NCBI GenBank assembly: GCA_021803005.1
Contig: JAJZQT010000013.1
Location: 1 to 33,021 of the forward strand
DNA: 33,021 nucleotides
DNA from: Actinomycetes bacterium
GTDB taxonomy: Bacteria; Actinomycetota; Thermoleophilia; BMS3ABIN01
Direction: 5' to 3'
The notes under the pieces were generated by a model. The model saw only the letters and a program-made list of their open reading frames with translations, was not told the DNA's origin and did no database searches. Each line of letters starts with the position of its first letter. The first letter of the stretch is position 1. This document shows positions 1-9,340 of this stretch, one piece after another. The position numbers were made by a program, and so were the translations under genes.

Positions 1-66
1 CTATTCCCATGCCTGCCGCCAGATGCTACACTTAGTTGTGGCTAAACCACTTCGCGGGGGTGCGAA

Positions 67-432
67 ATGACCAGCAAAGCCAAGGGGGGGCGACGACCTG
101 TAGTTTACTGGGCTGTCTGCCCGGAATGTCTGACCTATATCTGGGTCGACGAATCACAGGTTACAGCTGAAGAAACACCATCCTGTCCGTATTGCGACAG
201 GCCCATATCCCTGTTGGGAGGCAAAAAGCTGGCCGACAACTGCCGGCGCCTGCAGGCGCTGATCGAGGAAATCGAGCGGCAGATCGCCATGATCCCCGCC
301 GCCGTCGACGTCCATCGCTTCTTCCACGAGCAGTTGGAGTACATCGCCTCCGCTTTCAACGACCGTCTCGACGAGATCCAGGAAAAAAAGGATATCGAGC
401 CGCTCGACATGGAAGCCCACCCGGCGGGATAG
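67..432 (+). CDS. small zinc-ribbon protein with C-terminal coiled-coil-like region, unknown function
   Basis: ORF with CPECLTYIWV...CPYC (two CxxC knuckles) followed by a charged helical stretch. Confidence 0.6.
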   Translation: MTSKAKGGRRPVVYWAVCPECLTYIWVDESQVTAEETPSCPYCDRPISLLGGKKLADNCRRLQALIEEIERQIAMIPAAVDVHRFFHEQLEYIASAFNDRLDEIQEKKDIEPLDMEAHPAG

Positions 433-489
433 CGCCGCCTTACCGGTCCGTTTCTTCGGTCCGGGCAGGATAGAAACACTCCCACAGGG

Positions 490-495
490 TATAAT
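490..495 (+). promoter_or_regulatory. perfect TATAAT -10-like hexamer just upstream of the P-type ATPase start
   Basis: TATAAT at 490-495; ATG at 504-506. No convincing -35 element seen. Confidence 0.4.
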
Positions 496-497
496 CC

Positions 498-3332
498 GTG
501 GCAATGGACGCGAGCCCCGCCACAGACCCTTCCCAAAGCCGGTCCGCCGGAAAAGACCTTCCTCTGCCGTTCCATGACTTGACCGCGGCCGAAACGCTAT
601 CCCATTTCGATACCAGCGCCGCCAGCGGCCTCGATCCCGGCGAGGCCGAGGCGAGGATCGGGCGTTTCGGTCCCAACCAGCTCCCCGCGGGCGCAAAGAT
701 CAGCCCCTTAAGGCTTCTCGGCGAACAGTTCCGCAGCATCCTCATCATCGTTCTGCTGGCGGCGGCCGCTCTCAACCTGCTCATCTGGTTAAACGACCGG
801 GCAGAGAACCTGCCCTATGACACGCTGGTAATCATGGCTATCGTGCTGGCGAACGCGGCCATCGGTTTCTTCCAGGAATTCCGCGCCGAGAAAAGCCTGG
901 AAAAGCTCGAGGAGCTCAGCGGGCCGGCGGCGACTGTCATGCGCGGGGGCGTCCACAGGCGGGTTGCCGCGGCGGCGCTGGTCCCGGGAGACATTCTCCT
1001 GCTGGCGACCGGCGACAGGATCTCCGCCGACGCCCGCGTGATCGAATCCGGTTCGCTGGAGACCGATGACAGCGCCCTGACCGGCGAGAGCCACACGATC
1101 ATGAAGACGGCTGCGCCGCTCGAAGCCGCCACCCCCCTCGCCGACCGCACCAACATGGTCTACGCCGGCACCACGGTTACAGGGGGACGCGGCCTCGGGG
1201 TGGTAACGGCTACCGGGCCGGCAACGGAAGTCGGCCAGATCGCGGCTCTGATCCAGGCGGCGCCTTCCCGGGAAACGCCGCTGAAACAGAACCTCGACCA
1301 GCTGGCCCGCAGGCTGGCGATTATCATCCTCGTGGCCTGCGGCGGCGTCTCGGTGGCGGGGCTGATAGTTTCCAACCGCTCCGATTTTCATAGCGTGCTT
1401 AACCTGCTGCTGTTCGGCGTGGCACTCGCCGTGGCCGCTATTCCCGAAGGCCTGCCGGCTGTGATCACAGGTTCGCTGGCGCTCGGAACCCAGCGGATGG
1501 CCCGGCGTAAGGCCATAATACGCAAACTTCCCGCCGTCGAGACCCTGGGCGGCACCTCGGCGATCTGCTCCGACAAGACCGGTACGCTGACCATGGGCGA
1601 GATGACCGTGCACGAGATCTTGCTGCCGTCGGGAACCGTGACCCTGACCGGCGCCGGCTACGCTCCCGAAGGGAATGTAGAGGGGCCCAGCGCGGCGGTC
1701 GACGACGCCATGGCGCTGGCCATGAGCGCCGCGCTCTGCAATGACGCCACTATCCGGCAGAACCGCGAGGGAAGATGGCTGGCGCTGGGCTCGCCGACGG
1801 AAGCCGCCCTGGTCTCGATGGCGGCCAAGATCGGCGTCGACGCCACCCTGCTCAAACAGCAGAACCGTCGCCTGGCCGAAGAGCCCTTTTCCTCCAGCCT
1901 CAAACGCATGGCCGTGCTGGTCTCGGCCGGGGGCGGCGGCGCCATCCTGCACGCCAAGGGCGCTCCGGAGAGATTGATTCCCCTGTGCACCGGCGCCTTG
2001 ACTGCCGGAAAGACCGTCCCCCTTGGTGAAGAGGAACGCCGCGACCTGCTGGCGGCGGCGGAAGCAATGGCCGCCAGGGCCTTGAGGCCGCTGGCGCTGG
2101 CCATGCGGCCGGTCAGCAGTGAAGCCGCCGGCGACATCGAAGCCAGCGTCAGTGACCTGACCTTTCTGGGACTGGCCGGCATCTATGACCCGCCCCGGCC
2201 GGAGGTTCCCGCCGCCATCCGCGAATGCCAGAAGGCGGGCATCGAGGTCTACATGATCACCGGCGATCACCGGGCGACCGCCGAGGCCATTGCCGCCGAG
2301 GTGGGGATTCCCGGCGGTTCGATGGAGGGGCTGGGAATCGACGGGGCTTCCGACGCCGACCTGGAACGGCTGGTGCCGGATGTGCGCATCTTTGCCCGCG
2401 TCTCCCCGGGCCACAAGGTCAGGATCGTCTCCGCCCTGCAGCGCCGCGGCCACACCGTCGCGGCCACCGGTGACGGCGTCAACGACGCGCCGGCCCTGAA
2501 GCAGGCGGACATCGGCGTCGCCATGGGCAGGTCGGGAACCGACGTCGCCCGGGAAGCCGCCGACATGGTGCTGCTCGACGACAACTTCGCCACCATCGTG
2601 GCGGCGATCGAGGAAGGGCGCGGCATCTTCCTCAACATCCGCAAGTTCCTCGGCTTCCTGCTTTCGTGTAATGCCGGCCTGGTCGTGACGCTGCTGCTCA
2701 GCGTGGTGCTGGCGGCCCCCCTGGGCCTCATGGAAGACGGCAAACTCATCCTGCCGCTGCTGGCGGTGCAGATTCTCTGGATCAACCTGGTGACCAACGG
2801 GCCGCCGGCGCTGGCGCTCGGCGTCGACCCCCGGGAACCCGACGCCATGATGGCGCCGCCGCGGCCGCGTGCGGAACCGGTGGTGAACCGGTCCTTGATG
2901 AAGATGATTATTCTTGTTGGCCTGATCGCCGGCACCGGCGGCCTGCTGATTCTAAGCCTTTACTTTCCCGGCGGGCCGATCACGGTCAGAACCGGAATCG
3001 ATACCGGCTACGCCCGCACGATGACCTTCGTCGTTTTGACTTTGTTCCAGCTTTTTGACAGTCTTAATTTCCGCAGCCTCAACCGCAGCATCCTCGGCCG
3101 CCGGCTGGTGGGAAATCCGTGGCTGCTCGGCGCCCTTGCCATCTCGACCCTGATGATGGTGGTCGTTATCTACTGGGGCCCGATGCAACAGGCATTCCAT
3201 ACCGAAGCGCTGCAGCCGCTGGACTGGGTCATCGCCGCCGCCAGCGCCAGCGTGGTTGTCTGGGCTGTCGAGATCTACAAGGTGCTGTCGCGGTCCGGCG
3301 ACTGGGCCGCCGCCAGGATGCCGCTGCGGTAA
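498..3332 (+). CDS. cation-transporting P-type ATPase (Ca2+/SERCA-PMR1 type); start GTG 498 or ATG 504
   Basis: [14 protein letters not shown] phosphorylation motif, [25 protein letters not shown] hinge, [10 protein letters not shown] in the membrane region, C-terminal cation ATPase domain. Confidence 0.95.
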   Translation: MAMDASPATDPSQSRSAGKDLPLPFHDLTAAETLSHFDTSAASGLDPGEAEARIGRFGPNQLPAGAKISPLRLLGEQFRSILIIVLLAAAALNLLIWLNDRAENLPYDTLVIMAIVLANAAIGFFQEFRAEKSLEKLEELSGPAATVMRGGVHRRVAAAALVPGDILLLATGDRISADARVIESGSLETDDSALTGESHTIMKTAAPLEAATPLADRTNMVYAGTTVTGGRGLGVVTATGPATEVGQIAALIQAAPSRETPLKQNLDQLARRLAIIILVACGGVSVAGLIVSNRSDFHSVLNLLLFGVALAVAAIPEGLPAVITGSLALGTQRMARRKAIIRKLPAVETLGGTSAICSDKTGTLTMGEMTVHEILLPSGTVTLTGAGYAPEGNVEGPSAAVDDAMALAMSAALCNDATIRQNREGRWLALGSPTEAALVSMAAKIGVDATLLKQQNRRLAEEPFSSSLKRMAVLVSAGGGGAILHAKGAPERLIPLCTGALTAGKTVPLGEEERRDLLAAAEAMAARALRPLALAMRPVSSEAAGDIEASVSDLTFLGLAGIYDPPRPEVPAAIRECQKAGIEVYMITGDHRATAEAIAAEVGIPGGSMEGLGIDGASDADLERLVPDVRIFARVSPGHKVRIVSALQRRGHTVAATGDGVNDAPALKQADIGVAMGRSGTDVAREAADMVLLDDNFATIVAAIEEGRGIFLNIRKFLGFLLSCNAGLVVTLLLSVVLAAPLGLMEDGKLILPLLAVQILWINLVTNGPPALALGVDPREPDAMMAPPRPRAEPVVNRSLMKMIILVGLIAGTGGLLILSLYFPGGPITVRTGIDTGYARTMTFVVLTLFQLFDSLNFRSLNRSILGRRLVGNPWLLGALAISTLMMVVVIYWGPMQQAFHTEALQPLDWVIAAASASVVVWAVEIYKVLSRSGDWAAARMPLR

Positions 3333-3341
3333 GATGGTTCC

Positions 3342-5582
3342 ATGATCCGGCTTTCTCCAGAACAATATCCGCAGATCGCGGCCGTCAGCCACCAGGCCCG
3401 GCGCGGCGGCGAGTTCGAACCGGTGCCGGACGGCATCGCTCCGGCTGTCAGGGAAGCGCTTGAGCGCACCGGCGTCGACAGGCTCTACAGCCACCAGGCG
3501 CGCGCCTTCGAGCTGGCCGCGTCCGGCCGCAACGTAGTGGTCACGACCGCGAGCGCTTCCGGCAAGTCCCTCTGTTTCAACCTGCCGGTGCTCAACGAGC
3601 TGGCCGCCGACGACAAGGCGCGGGCGCTCTACCTCTATCCAACCAAGGCGCTCACGCAGGATCAGGTTCGCAAACTGCAAAACCTCAAGCTGCCTTTTGT
3701 GCGTCCGGGCGTCTACGACGGCGACACCCCCTCGGACCATCGTCCACAAATAAGACGCCGTAGCAACATTCTGCTCACCAATCCCGACATGCTCCACGTC
3801 GGCATCATGCCCCACCGCGATTCCTGGCAGGATTTCTTCTTCAACCTCAAGTACGTGGTCATCGACGAAGCCCACACCTACCGGGGCGTCTTCGGCTCGC
3901 ACATGGCCAACGTCATGAGGCGGCTGCGCCGGATCTGCGCCATCTACGGCAGCGAGCCGCGCTTCCTGCTGACGACGGCGAACATCGCCAATCCCGGCGA
4001 GCTCGCCGGGTCGCTCACCGGGCTCGATTTCGAGCTGGTCGACCGCGACGGCTCGCCGCGCGGAGAGCGCCAGGTGATCTTCTGGAACCCGCCCTTCATC
4101 GACGAGGCCCTGGGAATCCGCAAGAGCGTCTTTACCGAGGCCGCCAACCTGTTTGCCGACCTGCTCGCGGAGAAAGTGCGCACCATCGTTTTTACCCGCA
4201 CCCGCAAGGGCACCGAGCTTGTCTACAAGTACGCAACCCAAAGGCTCGAAGAGATAAAGCCGTCACTCATCAAGGCGATTTCCCCGTACCGCGGCGGCTA
4301 TACGCCCAGCCAGCGGCGCGAGATCGAATCGGGCCTGTTCGGAGGCGGCCTCGTCGGCGTCGTCTCCACCAGCGCGCTCGAGCTCGGCATAGACGTCGGC
4401 GGCATCGACGCGGTCATCTCGGCCACCTTCCCGGGAACGGTTGCCAGCCTCTGGCAGCAGTGGGGCCGCGCCGGCCGCGGCGCCGGCTCGAGCCTGGCGG
4501 TCTACATCGCCGGCCAGGACGCGCTCGACCAGTTCTTCATGACCCATCCCGACGAGCTCCTGGAGCGCGATGTCGAATCCGCCATCCTCGACTTCCAGAA
4601 CGTGCAGATCTTCGCCGGGCACCTGGGGGCGGCCGCCTTCGAGGCGCCGATCACCGCCGGGGACGAAAAATTTTTCGGGCCGGGAATGGCCCCGGCGGTC
4701 GCGGCGCTGGCGGCTGAAGGGAAGCTGCGGCGCCGGAACGGCAGCCACATCTGGGCCCGGCCGGACTTTCCGGCAGCGTCGGTGCACCTGCGTTCGAGTT
4801 CGGCGGATTCCTTCACCATCGTGGTCGAGGACACCGGCGCGGTTCTCGGACAGGTGGAAGCTGAGCGCGCCTTCGTCTTTGTCCATCCCGGCGCCATTTA
4901 TATGCACCTGGGCGAGACCTGGCAGGTTCGGAAGCTGGACCTCGAGGGCCGGGTGGCGCTGGTGCGGCCCGTTCTCGCCGACTATTACACGCAGCCAAAG
5001 AAGGAAACCATGGTGGAGGTCGAGGAGCGCAAGATGGTGCGCACCGCCGCCGGCGTCGAGCTCTCTTTCGGCAAGGTGCTGGCCACCGAGCATGTAATTG
5101 CCTACCAGAAGAAACAGCTCTCGGATAACCAGGTGCTCGAGATCGTCGAGCTGGAGCTGCCCGAGCAGAGCTTTTACACTGAGGGCCTGTGGTTCCCCGT
5201 TCCCGATGCCCTTACCGAAGGGGTGCAGCCGCAGGACTTTCTGGGCGCACTCCACGCTACCGAGCACGGATTGATCGCGCTGCTGCCTTTATTCGCCATG
5301 TGCGACCGCTGGGATATCGGCGGCCTCTCCACCGAGATGCATTGGCAGACCGGTGGTCCTTCGATCTTCGTCTATGACGGCCATCCGGGCGGCATCGGCA
5401 TCACCCGCAAGGGGTTCGCCACTTTCGAGGAGCTCGTCGCCAGCACCCACTCGCTGATTGGCGCCTGTCCCTGCGAATCGGGTTGCCCGTCCTGCATACA
5501 ATCGCCGAAATGCGGGAATCTGAACGAGCCGCTGTCAAAAGCAGGAGCTCTGGAGATCCTGGGGAAGATGGATGGATCATGA
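3342..5582 (+). CDS. DEAD/DEAH-box helicase with DUF1998-type C-terminus (MrfA/YprA-like)
   Basis: Walker A-like TTASASGKS, DEAH box (VIDEAHTYRG), GRAGRGAGSSLAVYI motif VI, C-terminal Cys cluster CPCESGCPSCIQSPKCGN. Confidence 0.9.
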   Translation: MIRLSPEQYPQIAAVSHQARRGGEFEPVPDGIAPAVREALERTGVDRLYSHQARAFELAASGRNVVVTTASASGKSLCFNLPVLNELAADDKARALYLYPTKALTQDQVRKLQNLKLPFVRPGVYDGDTPSDHRPQIRRRSNILLTNPDMLHVGIMPHRDSWQDFFFNLKYVVIDEAHTYRGVFGSHMANVMRRLRRICAIYGSEPRFLLTTANIANPGELAGSLTGLDFELVDRDGSPRGERQVIFWNPPFIDEALGIRKSVFTEAANLFADLLAEKVRTIVFTRTRKGTELVYKYATQRLEEIKPSLIKAISPYRGGYTPSQRREIESGLFGGGLVGVVSTSALELGIDVGGIDAVISATFPGTVASLWQQWGRAGRGAGSSLAVYIAGQDALDQFFMTHPDELLERDVESAILDFQNVQIFAGHLGAAAFEAPITAGDEKFFGPGMAPAVAALAAEGKLRRRNGSHIWARPDFPAASVHLRSSSADSFTIVVEDTGAVLGQVEAERAFVFVHPGAIYMHLGETWQVRKLDLEGRVALVRPVLADYYTQPKKETMVEVEERKMVRTAAGVELSFGKVLATEHVIAYQKKQLSDNQVLEIVELELPEQSFYTEGLWFPVPDALTEGVQPQDFLGALHATEHGLIALLPLFAMCDRWDIGGLSTEMHWQTGGPSIFVYDGHPGGIGITRKGFATFEELVASTHSLIGACPCESGCPSCIQSPKCGNLNEPLSKAGALEILGKMDGS

Positions 5583-5625
5583 AGATTCTCTTAACGGCAA
5601 CGAAAACCAAAGGATTATTTTCGTA

Positions 5626-6093
5626 ATGGAAGATGCCAGATACATTTCCGTGATCGGAGCCGGTGAAAGCAACCCGGCGACCGATGCCATCGCCGAGGAG
5701 GTCGGCCGGCTGATAGCGGCCGCCGGCGCCGTCCTTGTCTGCGGCGGGCTGGGCGGCGTCATGGAAGCTGCCTGCCGCGGCGCCCGTGCCGGCAAAGGCG
5801 TCGCCATCGGCATCCTGCCGGGGCTCGATCGCCGGGCCGGCAATCCATATCTGGATTACTCGATCTGCACCGGAGCCGGTCAGGCGCGCAATCTCGCGGT
5901 CGCCGCCAGCGGTGACGCCGTCATCGCCATCGGCGGCAAATTCGGCACTCTGTCGGAGATAGGCCTGGCGGCCAAAACCGGCCGCTGTGTGATCCTGCTG
6001 GGCAGCTGGGAAATCAGCAAAGATGGCGAGCAGCCCGGCGCTTTGGTTACCGCATCGACCCCCGAGGAGGCCGTCGCCCTGGCGATAGGGTGA
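5626..6093 (+). CDS. TIGR00725/LOG-like (Rossmann-fold) protein
   Basis: MEDARYISVIGAGESNPAT, VCGGLGGVMEAACRGAR, AIGGKFGTLSEIGLA. ORF track starts at 5572 but ATG 5626 fits the family N-terminus. Confidence 0.8.
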   Translation: MEDARYISVIGAGESNPATDAIAEEVGRLIAAAGAVLVCGGLGGVMEAACRGARAGKGVAIGILPGLDRRAGNPYLDYSICTGAGQARNLAVAASGDAVIAIGGKFGTLSEIGLAAKTGRCVILLGSWEISKDGEQPGALVTASTPEEAVALAIG

Positions 6094-6138
6094 TGGCGAC
6101 GCGCCGGGAAGTTCCCCGAGCAGGCGAGCAAAGGGGGA

Positions 6139-6167
6139 TTGTCAAATGAATAAGGGCGTGATAAACT
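6139..6167 (+). promoter_or_regulatory. sigma70-like promoter upstream of the orphan peptide gene
   Basis: TTGTCA (6139-6144), 17-nt spacer, TAAACT (6162-6167). Confidence 0.4.
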
Positions 6168-6256
6168 TCGGTGTCCAAGTCGGAATACGGGTGGAGGATA
6201 AAGGTTTTTTCCGGTCTGGGGGAAACAGGCAACGATTGCAGGAGGGAGGAGTGGGG

Positions 6257-6394
6257 ATGACGCAGGTAAACAGGGCGCCCTATGAGAAACCGGTTCTCAC
6301 CAGGCACGAGAACATCAAGGACGTAACATTCGAGTGCCCCGCGTGGCAGTGCAGCGTCACAGTGCCGCCGCCGCCGCTGCCGCCAGCGACGTAG
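6257..6394 (+). CDS. 45-aa orphan small peptide, RiPP-precursor-like leader and Cys/Pro-rich tail
   Basis: MTQVNRAPYEKPVLTRHENIKDVTFECPAWQCSVTVPPPPLPPAT. Purine-rich AGGAGGGAGGAG upstream of the ATG; followed by a terminator at 6415-6440. Confidence 0.65.
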   Translation: MTQVNRAPYEKPVLTRHENIKDVTFECPAWQCSVTVPPPPLPPAT

Positions 6395-6414
6395 GGTAAC
6401 TTCGACGAGAATTG

Positions 6415-6440
6415 AAAAAGACGGCTCCGGCCGTCTTTTT
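6415..6440. terminator. bidirectional intrinsic terminator between convergent genes
   Basis: AAAAAGACGGC-TCCG-GCCGTCTTTTT: 11-bp stem, 4-nt loop, with A-run and T-run so it can serve both strands. Confidence 0.85.
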
Positions 6441-6454
6441 CTTGGAAAACTTTC

Positions 6455-7429
6455 TCAGGGATGATTGACCGGCGGCGCTCTGCCCTCTTCCGCCGCCCGC
6501 ACCTCGGCCAGGATCTCCTTGCCGCCGGCGCCGTACATCCGGCGGGCCAGCTCCAAGCCCAGCGACTCGGCTTCAGCCTGCGGCCCCATGATCCGGTCGC
6601 GGACAAACTCGCTGCCGTCGAGTGAGCCGAGGAAAGCATTCAGCACCAGTTCCCCTCCCGCAACCACGGCGTGCCCGCCGATGGGTACCTGGCAACCGCC
6701 TTCGAGCTCACGCATCAGCGCCCTTTCCGCCGTAACCGCCGACTCCGAGCCGGCGTCGTTGAGACAGGCGATAAGCTTCCTTACGGCGGGATCGTCGACG
6801 CGGGACTCAACGGCGATCACGCCCTGTCCCACCGCCGGGACCATCTGCTCGGGCGTAAAGAAAAAGGCAGCTTCATCGTCCCGCTCCAGCCTGCGGATGC
6901 CGGCGGCGGCGAGGACGGTTCCATCCAGCTCCAGCTCCTTGATCTTGCGGATGCGCGTATCAACATTTCCCCTGATGTCAACGATTTGGAGGTCGGGGCG
7001 GAGGGCCTTGAGCTGTGAGCGGCGCCTGAGGCTGCTGGTGCCGATGCGGGCCCCTTTGCGGATCGCGTCGATGTTGCGTGCAGGACCGCCGCTGATAAAA
7101 GCGTCGCGGGCATCTTCCCTTTTTCCGTAGGCGGCGATCATCAGCCCGGCGGGTATCCCGGTGGGAAGATCCTTGCAGCTGTGCACGGCGATGTCGATGC
7201 CGCCGGAGATCAACTCGTTCTCGATCTCCTTGACGAAAAGCCCCTTATCACCGATCCTGGCCAGCGGTGAGTCGAGTATTTTGTCACCCGAGGTGGTGAT
7301 CGTCTTGATCTTCACTGAAATCTCAACGTGCTGCCGCTGCAGTTGCCAGGCGATATGGCGCGCCTGAAACAGAGCCAGCTCACTTCCCCGAGTGCCGAGC
7401 GTTATGGAGTCAATCTTCGATGCGCTCAA
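6455..7429 (-). CDS. hemC: hydroxymethylbilane synthase (porphobilinogen deaminase)
   Basis: LGTRGSELALFQA, HSCKDLPT, GTSSLRRRSQL, IRGNVDTRIRK, GGCQVPIGGHA. Confidence 0.97.
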   Translation of the reverse strand: MSASKIDSITLGTRGSELALFQARHIAWQLQRQHVEISVKIKTITTSGDKILDSPLARIGDKGLFVKEIENELISGGIDIAVHSCKDLPTGIPAGLMIAAYGKREDARDAFISGGPARNIDAIRKGARIGTSSLRRRSQLKALRPDLQIVDIRGNVDTRIRKIKELELDGTVLAAAGIRRLERDDEAAFFFTPEQMVPAVGQGVIAVESRVDDPAVRKLIACLNDAGSESAVTAERALMRELEGGCQVPIGGHAVVAGGELVLNAFLGSLDGSEFVRDRIMGPQAEAESLGLELARRMYGAGGKEILAEVRAAEEGRAPPVNHP

Positions 7430-8735
7430 CCTTTTGATGCTCTTTTCTCTTGCTGTTTGCTTTCTTGGCGCCGTTTAACTTGAACAGCCTGCGCATTGAT
7501 TCGACGTACAGGTAGCCTCCCCTTTCATTGGCTGCCCGTTTCAGCTCGACCGTGGGCTCATGCAGCATCTTGTTGACGATACCGGAGGCCAGGGCCTCGA
7601 TGCGGTTGCGATCCTTTTCGGTCAGGTCGCCGTCAAATTTGGCCAGCATTTTCTTCAGCTCGCCGTCCATGATCTCCTCGGCCATCTCCCTGAGCGCCGT
7701 GATCGTCGGCACCACCTCCAGGCTCGACAGCCAGTGAATGAAATTCTCGACTTCCTCGTCGATGATCGCTTCTGCCTTGCGGGCTTCTTTTTCCCTCTGC
7801 GCGGCATTGGTGCCGGCCACGTCGTTAAGGTCATCGATGTCATAGAGGAATGCGTTATAGACGTCGTTGACGCCGGGGTCGATGTCCCGGGGAACGGCAA
7901 TATCGATAAAAAAGATGGGCCGGTTATGCCGCTTGCGGAGCGCCCGTTCGACCTCGCCCTTGCGCAGCACGTAGTGAGGCGCGCCGGTGGAGCTGATGAC
8001 GATATCCGCCATGTGCAGGTAGTCGCTCAGGTCCTCGAAGGGCACGGCGCGCCCGTCGAATTTCTCCGCCATCTCCTCGGCGTGGGCATAAGTGCGATTC
8101 GATACCAGGAAGCTGCTGACGCCGTGGGAAACCAGGTGAGTGGCCGTAAGCTCGCCCATCTTGCCGGCGCCCAGGAGCAGCACCGTGCGCCCTTCCAGCT
8201 CATCGAAAACCTTGCGGGCCATCTCCACCGCCACCGACGACACCGACACCGGGTTCTCGCCGATGCGGGTCTCGGTGCGCACCCGCTTGCCGACCTCGAG
8301 CGCATGCCGGAAGAGCCGGTTCAGCAGCACGCTGGTGCTTTCGCGCTCATGCGCCGCGTGGTAAGCATCCTTGATCTGGCCCATGATCTGGGCTTCTCCC
8401 ACCACCAGCGAGTCGAGGCTGCCGGCCACGCGGTACAGATGATTGACCGCGGTCTCTCCCTCGTGGTAGTAGACACATTCCTCGAGGTCGCGCAGCTCGA
8501 TCGCCGCTATGCCCGCCAGCGCCGACATGGCCTCGTGGCGGCCGATCTCGGGACGCGAGGCTACCAGGTAGACTTCGGTGCGGTTGCAGGTCGAGAGGGG
8601 AACTACTTCAGAGATGCCGTCATCATCGAGGAGGTACCGGGACAGGTTCCCGCACATCTCCCCGGTCAGCGAGGCTTTTTCGCGCAGCTCGACGGGGGCT
8701 GTCTTGTGATTTATGCCAAGTACCGCGAGATGCAT
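7410..8735 (-). CDS. hemA: glutamyl-tRNA reductase
   Basis: GINHKTAPVELREK, PLSTCNRTEVY, SLDSLVVGEAQIMGQIK, GAGKMGELTA. Confidence 0.97.
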   Translation of the reverse strand: MHLAVLGINHKTAPVELREKASLTGEMCGNLSRYLLDDDGISEVVPLSTCNRTEVYLVASRPEIGRHEAMSALAGIAAIELRDLEECVYYHEGETAVNHLYRVAGSLDSLVVGEAQIMGQIKDAYHAAHERESTSVLLNRLFRHALEVGKRVRTETRIGENPVSVSSVAVEMARKVFDELEGRTVLLLGAGKMGELTATHLVSHGVSSFLVSNRTYAHAEEMAEKFDGRAVPFEDLSDYLHMADIVISSTGAPHYVLRKGEVERALRKRHNRPIFFIDIAVPRDIDPGVNDVYNAFLYDIDDLNDVAGTNAAQREKEARKAEAIIDEEVENFIHWLSSLEVVPTITALREMAEEIMDGELKKMLAKFDGDLTEKDRNRIEALASGIVNKMLHEPTVELKRAANERGGYLYVESMRRLFKLNGAKKANSKRKEHQKVERIED

Positions 8736-9337
8736 TTCTCGATCTCCGACCGTGCGGCAGGCTCGCCGGCATCCCGCAGAAGCGGGATCAGGTCAAGCGC
8801 CGCCAGTTCAGTAAGGCACTCTTTTTTGCTGCTCTCGTCCTTCAACCGGGAGATGACCTGCCCCCTGGCCTCCCCCATGAGCTCCAGCGCCACGGCCCAT
8901 TCGGCGGGAAACTCCTCCTCAAGCTGACGCCGCAGACGCTTTGAAAGCGCCGGCAGCTGACCTCCGGTGGAGACGGTGAGCATCAGCTCGCCCCGCCTCA
9001 CGCTGGAGGGAACATAAAAATTGCACTGCCCGGGCCTGTCGACGACGTTTAACAGCAGCCCGCGCTGTTGCGCTTCCGCCTCGACCGCACGGTTCACGGC
9101 CTGGTCGTCGGTAGCCGCTATGACCAGAAAAGCTCCCTCGAGATCTCCAGCCTGATAGGGCCGGGCCACCTGCTCGACGCGAAGCTCATCGAAATCGCTT
9201 TTGAGCTCGGGCGAAATAACCCTGACCCGGGCGCCGCACTCCAGCAGCGAGGCCGCCTTGCGCGCCGCTACCCTGCCGCCGCCGATGATGACGCAGCGAC
9301 GGCCCTCTACCTTGAGATTGACGGGATAGAGAACCAC
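8711..9337 (-). CDS. precorrin-2 dehydrogenase / sirohydrochlorin ferrochelatase N-domain type (SirC/Met8/CysG-N-like)
   Basis: YPVNLKVEGRRCVIIGGGRVAARKAASLLECGARVRVISPE, NVVDRPGQCNFYVPSSVRRGELMLTVSTGGQLPALSKRLR. Confidence 0.92.
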   Translation of the reverse strand: MVLYPVNLKVEGRRCVIIGGGRVAARKAASLLECGARVRVISPELKSDFDELRVEQVARPYQAGDLEGAFLVIAATDDQAVNRAVEAEAQQRGLLLNVVDRPGQCNFYVPSSVRRGELMLTVSTGGQLPALSKRLRRQLEEEFPAEWAVALELMGEARGQVISRLKDESSKKECLTELAALDLIPLLRDAGEPAARSEIEKCISRYLA

Positions 9338-9340
9338 ACC

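Noticed and set aside
789-2453. 554-aa antisense ORF opposite the P-type ATPase (and other long antisense ORFs such as 2952-4241, 4263-5267, 7560-8927, 21050-22675, 27952-29436, 30378-31658)
   Set aside because: They are shadows of GC-rich coding genes, have low-complexity Gly/Arg/Asp/His-rich translations without recognisable motifs, and overlap well-supported genes on the other strand.
6257-6394. Lasso peptide biosynthetic cluster
   Set aside because: Only the leader resembles lasso precursors. The tail lacks a suitably placed Asp/Glu, and no B or C lasso enzymes are in the window.
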